From Tipula vernalis (Eukaryota; Arthropoda; Insecta; Diptera; Tipulidae), in assembly GCA_958295665.1 (NCBI GenBank), contig OY282558.1, positions 335,765,106 through 335,829,105 of the forward strand: a stretch of 64,000 nt of DNA, read 5' to 3'. Positions 59,090 to 64,000 of the stretch are shown in pieces. The notes under the pieces were generated by a model. It was not told the origin of the DNA. It made no database searches and saw nothing but the letters and a program-made list of their open reading frames with translations. The position numbers and the translations under genes are program-made. The first letter of the stretch is position 1; each line of letters begins with the position of its first letter.

Positions 59090-61153
59090 CGCTTAATGAA
59101 AATTTGAATACTTTAGAACACAGTGTATATTTTGTTATTTTGACATAAACTTCACTTAGAGCTTCACATAGAAATTTACACATAAATTAAACCGTTGATC
59201 AAATATAAGACTATTAAGAAAATACCAATAATGTTTTCAATGAACAGCTTGAAAAAAGTGACGACTTGTTACTTCGATGGAGGCAAATTGGTAAGGAGTA
59301 TAGGAACATAGAAAAGGTTAAGATCAATATTTGAAATCATTATCATTTTAAAAATTCTTATTTTGGCAATCTAAATATGGACTGGCAATATTCGAAAATC
59401 CAAACAAAAATAGTTTTTTAAACTATTAATGAAAGCTTACAAAATAAAACGATTATCACAAAATTACAGAATACTGCAGTAATTAAAGTACGCTTTAATA
59501 TTAACAAATATTTAGTTTGAAAATTCGCAATTTACCAATATAACTAAGTGTCTCAATTAAAGTCGCACAAACACTTACTAAAATGTTCTCCAAATAAAGA
59601 ATAAAATATAAACTGGTAGGACTAGCTTTAAGACATATACTATTAATCATGTAATCGGAATGACAATTTGAAACTTTCCTTTTATTGCTTTTAGGACCTA
59701 AAGCATACGGCAATCTGAACTTGGAGGGTGATGTCATTTGCTCCAAACACGTGTTCTAATTCTGTACAGTTATATTAATGTCCAGTGTTTTCGGAGAGTT
59801 TCACGAAAGTGTCATCTGGTTTGTTCGGTGTATGATTGAAATGAAAAGTTGCGGAAAACGAGACCAAATAATTTGTATTTGTTTTGATGGTGTTTTTACT
59901 ATCACACACCCTCTGATAAATTGTTTGCACTGCAAAACAAATATCATAAATATCAACCAAATTAATTAAATTTACAATAAAAAACCAAAGAACTCTCAAA
60001 TTTAATTGAATATTTAAATTTTTATTTTCTCGTGATTTATATTAGTTCAACTTTTGCCATTATACTTAAAACTTTGATAATTTAAATTAATTCATTTTTT
60101 CTTTTCTTTTTTTTTCAGGTAAGTTAGAATATTTGTATTTATATACTTCAAGATGTTTATAGTAAGTACCTATACTAAACTAATTGATATTGATACGGGT
60201 TTCTCAATACATCCTATTTAAGTAACTGGCCAGATAATATATCATAAAAAAACAAACATAATTTAGATGGTGTTATTCTTTAAATATCGTTACTCATCAA
60301 CTAATTACATATTTTTAAATCATTAACCGTCTACCGCACAAAACAGACAAATAAGTTCAACAAAACAAAACACAATGCCTGAATTTGAATATTAATCGAA
60401 TTACAATTCCATTAAAATATACAGGAGCTCCTACCAAAATACATTTACATGCCTGTGTAACACAATTGGGAGTTTAATTTTGTGTTAAATTACAAATTTA
60501 TTATAACTAGATATTTTATTTGTTTGGATAAATTTATGTTATAACTTTTCAGCCAAATTTATGATGTGTTAGTGGTAAAGAATTATTTACATTACAAAAT
60601 TTATTTTATATTTGCATGATAAGAGTACCCATAGAGATGGGATTTTTTTTGTTCACACCTGGCGGTATATTATATTTTCATGATATTCGGTCGCCTTAAT
60701 ATAAATAATTGTTATTAAAAAAAAATTATTTTTTATATTATTAAGAAGAACAATGATAAAATTCAAAGTTTTTTTTGTTGATTTTAATTTTACAAGAAAC
60801 TTATATGACTCTTTGATGGTACTAAAGATAAATTTAATGAAATTTTAAGTATGAGTTTTCCGAAATCCTTTAAATTTCACCGAACGTTGGGAAATTTATC
60901 CAAAGCTTCAGAAATATTATTTCTGGATTTAAGATATAATTTTTCGAAAAAGTCTAAGATAGGTATTTTCACGTAAAAAAGTTGTACATTTGAACTAAAA
61001 TTAAAATATTATGAGACAAAATAAACTTAGATTAACAAAATCATCAACACTATACACATTAAAACAAGTATAAATTTTATAAAAATTACTTATATATATA
61101 CATACATACATATATTGCCCATTTGCTGTAATAATGACACATCTCAAAAGTTA
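59090..61153. other. No gene seen
   Basis: AT-rich spacer with short microsatellites (tatatatatacatacataca near 61090). The minus-strand frames at 59501-59746 and 59775-59999 show no family resemblance and no splice or start context that I would defend. Confidence 0.45.
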
Positions 61154-61561
61154 AGGCGTTGTCCCATACACAAACGGCAAACCGGCATTTCAAACCGTCA
61201 AATCCAATTATTGACAAAATTGTTTGATTTTTAATATCAAAATTATTAAAAAATAGTTCGAATGTATAAGTTCTACCTTCTTTGTAGAAAACTTTATTAA
61301 AATTGAGTTAATTTCATTTAAAAAACCCCAATTTTATATTTTGACGGACGGATTTTTGCTTGATGGCCGACAAAACATAAAATTGGGGTTTTTTGAATGA
61401 AATTAAATTAATTTTAACAAAATTTTCTTAGATTAAGGTGGAACTTATAGATTTGAACTATTTATTAATAATTTTCATATTGCAAAGTGAAGCAACTTGG
61501 CCATAAATTGGGTTTGACGGTTTTAAATGCCGGTTTTCCGTTTTGCATGTGGCAATGCCCT
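61154..61561. mobile_element. Palindromic MITE with TA duplication
   Basis: 408 bp. Left aggcgttgtcccatac, aacggcaaaccggcatttca and aaccgtcaaa are mirrored by tttgacggttttaaatgccg, gttttccgttttgc and ggcaatgccct. Arms extend about 190 bp to mirrored aaaaccccaattttat. TA flanks at 61152-61153 and 61562-61563. No coding capacity. Confidence 0.88.
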
Positions 61562-61563
61562 TA

Positions 61564-62129
61564 CTATTGTTCAGGAAACACTTTTAAAAATATTGAATTG
61601 TAATACTTTTCGATAATAAGTTTAAAATGATATAGCAGTGCAATTTAGAGATGTAATCGGTAACATGTTGATAGAAACACAGTGTTAAAGTACCACTAAT
61701 AACGGATGTGCGGGGCCAAAACGCAAACACAACCCAAAAATCATCATTTTTAGTTATGTCGGTTTTGTTAACATTTTTGAGGGTGCTTTATTTTTTGATT
61801 TTTGTTAAAGAAGCAATTTTTTATTACTCTTATGAAAAATAACCCGAATAGTAGGGTTCGATAGTTAAAGTTTTAAATCAGCAACAATTAACGAAAGAGG
61901 CCTAAACATTAGTGATGTAAACGGTAATATTCTCGGTGGTAATATTACCGGTAAAATAGATAATTTTAGGTAATATTACCCACAGTATTATTACCGTGGT
62001 AATATCGGTAACATAAATTAAAAATGTTTTCTCCAAACAACTCAACTAGTCTAAATGCTACTCAACTAGTCTATTTGCTTTAAAATATAATAATCTACGC
62101 CTTTTTCCTGTTTCATTGACATATTCATT
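61564..62129. other. Possible hAT left end and palindromic taatattacc cluster
   Basis: tagtgatgtaaacggtaata at about 61912 looks like a hAT-type terminus, followed to 62010 by repeated ggtaatattacc-like palindromes. Because a hAT transposase relic follows on the same strand, this may be its 5' end; no right end was found. Confidence 0.4.
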
Positions 62130-62770
62130 TAGCAAACACCATATAGAGCTGGAATCTGACCCTGAATATGATCTATCGCTATGTCTAGAAAAAAATACCA
62201 ATCACTATTTTAACTAGAAAAGTGGTTGCAACGTCTTAGTCGATGAAAACCTCTAGTGTGCTGGAATTTCGTTCACAACATGAGACCAAAGTAGCACCAG
62301 ATGGTCGATGAGCTATTACTCGAGCCATTTTCGTTTTTGATGCTTCATTAGTCTATACCATAAAGTCGTGTCTGACGTTGCAGACCGATGCTTGGTGGAA
62401 CATATGCAGGGACTCGATAACAAATTATGTCATCAATCCACCCAAAGCCTTTTTCTATAAATCTACTCACTAAGGAAAATCGACATTTGGCTTTTAAAGT
62501 TGCTTTTCGAGAAAGTTGATGCGGTGTTAAAAGAAGTCGAGATTTATAAATTTATTGTGGTTATTACTGACAATGGAACAGACAATAAAGCGTCCCGAAA
62601 AATGGTTAACAAAAGCTATCCCTATATTACCGAGTAAGGGTGCATCTGCCATTGACTTAACTTACTCATTGTCGATATCTTCAAGATTCAGTCTATCAAC
62701 TCGCAAATTTTTTCATGGTACATGCATATATTTGAGCTAGTAGCCTTAGACAAACGTGTCGCGTTTTCTT
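62130..62770 (+). pseudogene. hAT transposase relic
   Basis: Plus-strand blocks are LQTDAWWNICRDSITNYVIN near 62370-62440 (family TDGWT/Y.SITNY region), then after breaks IYKFIVVITDNGTDNKASRK at about 62540-62600. That is the VVSDNASN-type second Asp region. Then come NKSYPYIT, CICH/LNLLIVDIFKI (the C-x2-H plus LNL motif) to about 62730. Several stops. The C-terminal dimerisation (hATC) domain is missing. Confidence 0.75.
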
Positions 62771-62959
62771 TGTTTTTTTTTTCATCATAGGAAAAATAAA
62801 ATATTAAAAAACGGTTAAGGGCTCAACGGTTAAGTATTGTTCCTTTGTTTACGTTAACTTGGCATTTATTACTTTGGGTGGTTTTTTGTTTCTTTCCGTT
62901 TTAGATTTCCAGTAATCCCGTTCATTTTGGTTGAAGCGTTCCTTATCTTTATTTGTAAG

Positions 62960-63610
62960 TATTGCACATCAATCACGTCACGTCGTGTTTACACTTGAGT
63001 GTAATGTCTTTTAACAACCCCAATCTAATTTTAAAATCTATGTTAGTCGATAGGTCATTGTTAAATATAGCTAGTTTGAATGTGCAAAGTTTAGTCCCAA
63101 ATATTTACAAGATTCGTCACATTTTTAATGGTGCTTCAGTGGACATTCTTTGTTTCTCTGAGATATTTTTAAATCCAAATATCCCTAATTCAGCTTTGGC
63201 CATTAAAGGTTATAATATATTTAGGTGATCACATTAAGGTTAGATTAGTTACCATACCTTCTACTATTTCAGAATTGTTAGTATCGGATTTAGAGTTTTT
63301 ATTTGTCAATGTTTTATTAATGGTCGTAAAATCATATTCGGTACCGTCTATAACCCACCAAAAACTAGTAAGAGGTCGTATGCCCAATTTAAAAAATCAC
63401 TTGTAGACTTAAAAAGTTTATTTAGTTATTTCTCTAGTAGATTCGATGAAATGTATGTATCTGGTGACTTTAATTTCGATGTACTCCAAAATTCCGGCTT
63501 CCCTCGGGATTATTTGAATCTTTTAAATAGTCTTAATTTATCCGTACACAACACTGTCGCACCAACGTTTTCATGTACAACCGCTAGCGGGGCCTCTCCG
63601 CCACTTAAAC
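62960..63610 (+). pseudogene. LINE endonuclease fragment
   Basis: Plus strand: LNIASLNVQSLVPNIYKI, VDILCFSEIFLNPNIPNS and GYNIFR (63040-63228), the start of an APE-type endonuclease. After frame breaks, SVPSITHQK and then YVSGDFNFDVLQNSGFPRDY (63451-63520) with NTVAPTFS. Homology ends at about 63610, where unrelated sequence joins. RT absent. Confidence 0.8.
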
Positions 63611-63834
63611 CTGTCGAGATCGAACGTAGGAAGTGTGGATAACGAAGATGAAGTTATTCCTGCTGAATCAAATACAAATTAATATTAATAGATGAGGCTG
63701 CATAATCATATTCGATTATGGATGATGTTGAGGCTGAGGATGATAAATGCATGGGCGGGGAAGAACCATACATTTATTAAAGAGTTTAATTGAACATAAA
63801 CTCATATTTATGTAACATTTATTATTTATTGTAG

Positions 63835-64000
63835 GCGTTGAAGAAAACTTTACCGTTCTTCGACGTCTAGCGATGAACACCACATCAAGGAAGTCAAGGA
63901 TTTGATGATTAAAAATCGTCGATTGACAATTAGAGATCTTGTTGACATCACGAAAATTTTGGCTCGAAAACTCTTGGCTTTTGCATCACGATAATGCGCC
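63835..64000 (+). pseudogene. Internally deleted mariner transposase (runs off window)
   Basis: SSTSSDEHHIKEVKDLMIKN, RRLTIRDLVDITKI (second HTH region) is followed within a few codons by NSWLLHHDNAP, the second catalytic Asp region. About 100 residues, including the first Asp, have been deleted. The rest lies beyond base 64000. Confidence 0.8.

Noticed and set aside
59501..59999. Two adjacent minus-strand frames, considered as receptor-like exons
   Set aside because: No splice sites joining them sensibly and no recognisable motif.

Overview
The window is repeat-rich, AT-rich eukaryotic DNA, almost certainly from an insect. It carries BEL/Pao and Ty3/Gypsy LTR retrotransposons, jockey-like LINEs, mariner (mellifera-like and DD41D), Tc1, pogo-like, piggyBac, PIF/Harbinger and hAT elements, plus a tRNA-headed SINE. 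Short motifs such as tacgagtat and atacatacatat recall higher flies, so Diptera is my best guess; that is inference, not proof. I find no convincing host gene. Nearly every reading frame with recognisable content is a transposable-element (TE) gene, and nearly all of those are broken.

Layout. 1-3.5 kb: 3' end of a Gypsy element (+), a truncated Gypsy pol piece (-) and a 1.2-kb mariner. 4.0-7.7 kb: a MITE, a copy of a dispersed family I call R1, and a 1665-bp fold-back element. That element has ~450-bp inverted arms, a central array of exactly 161-bp repeats and an 8-bp target duplication. 8.4-10.0 kb: a decayed gene of the insect family that I recall as DUF7869-type (-). 11.26-21.37 kb: a two-gene PIF/Harbinger element (transposase + and intron-bearing MADF/BESS gene -). 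Its transposase frame is split by a 7048-bp BEL/Pao retrotransposon with near-identical 734-bp LTRs and a 5-bp duplication. 21.9-24.6 kb: Tc1 scrap and a degenerate Gypsy element (-). 26.6-26.9 kb: SINE. 28.0-31.3 kb: one decayed LINE (+) with an internal insertion.

31.3-41.1 kb: mariner fossils, two more R1 copies, a 2745-bp piggyBac element inserted at a TTAA inside the second R1 copy, then Tc1 and LINE fossils (-). 41.2-43.3 kb: a fossil of a multicopy arthropod protein family lying between oppositely oriented GGTTATAGGG-like tracts. 45.8-46.9 kb: two direct copies of a ~360-bp repeat separated by a pogo-like MITE. 48.0-50.5 kb: nested inverted-repeat elements. 53.1-54.4 kb: LINE fossil (-). 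54.6 kb: perfect TTAA-flanked MITE. 55.4-57.3 kb: a Tc1/mariner element with DD41D spacing and long inverted ends. 58.3-64.0 kb: LINE RT scrap, a 160-bp tandem duplication, a TA-flanked palindromic MITE, hAT fossil, LINE endonuclease fossil and an internally deleted mariner at the right edge.

There are no operons or pathways here. The genes relate to each other only as parts of mobile elements and by nesting, which gives a relative order of insertion (R1 before piggyBac; Harbinger before BEL/Pao). The stretches between elements are AT-rich DNA without coding signal that I can support.
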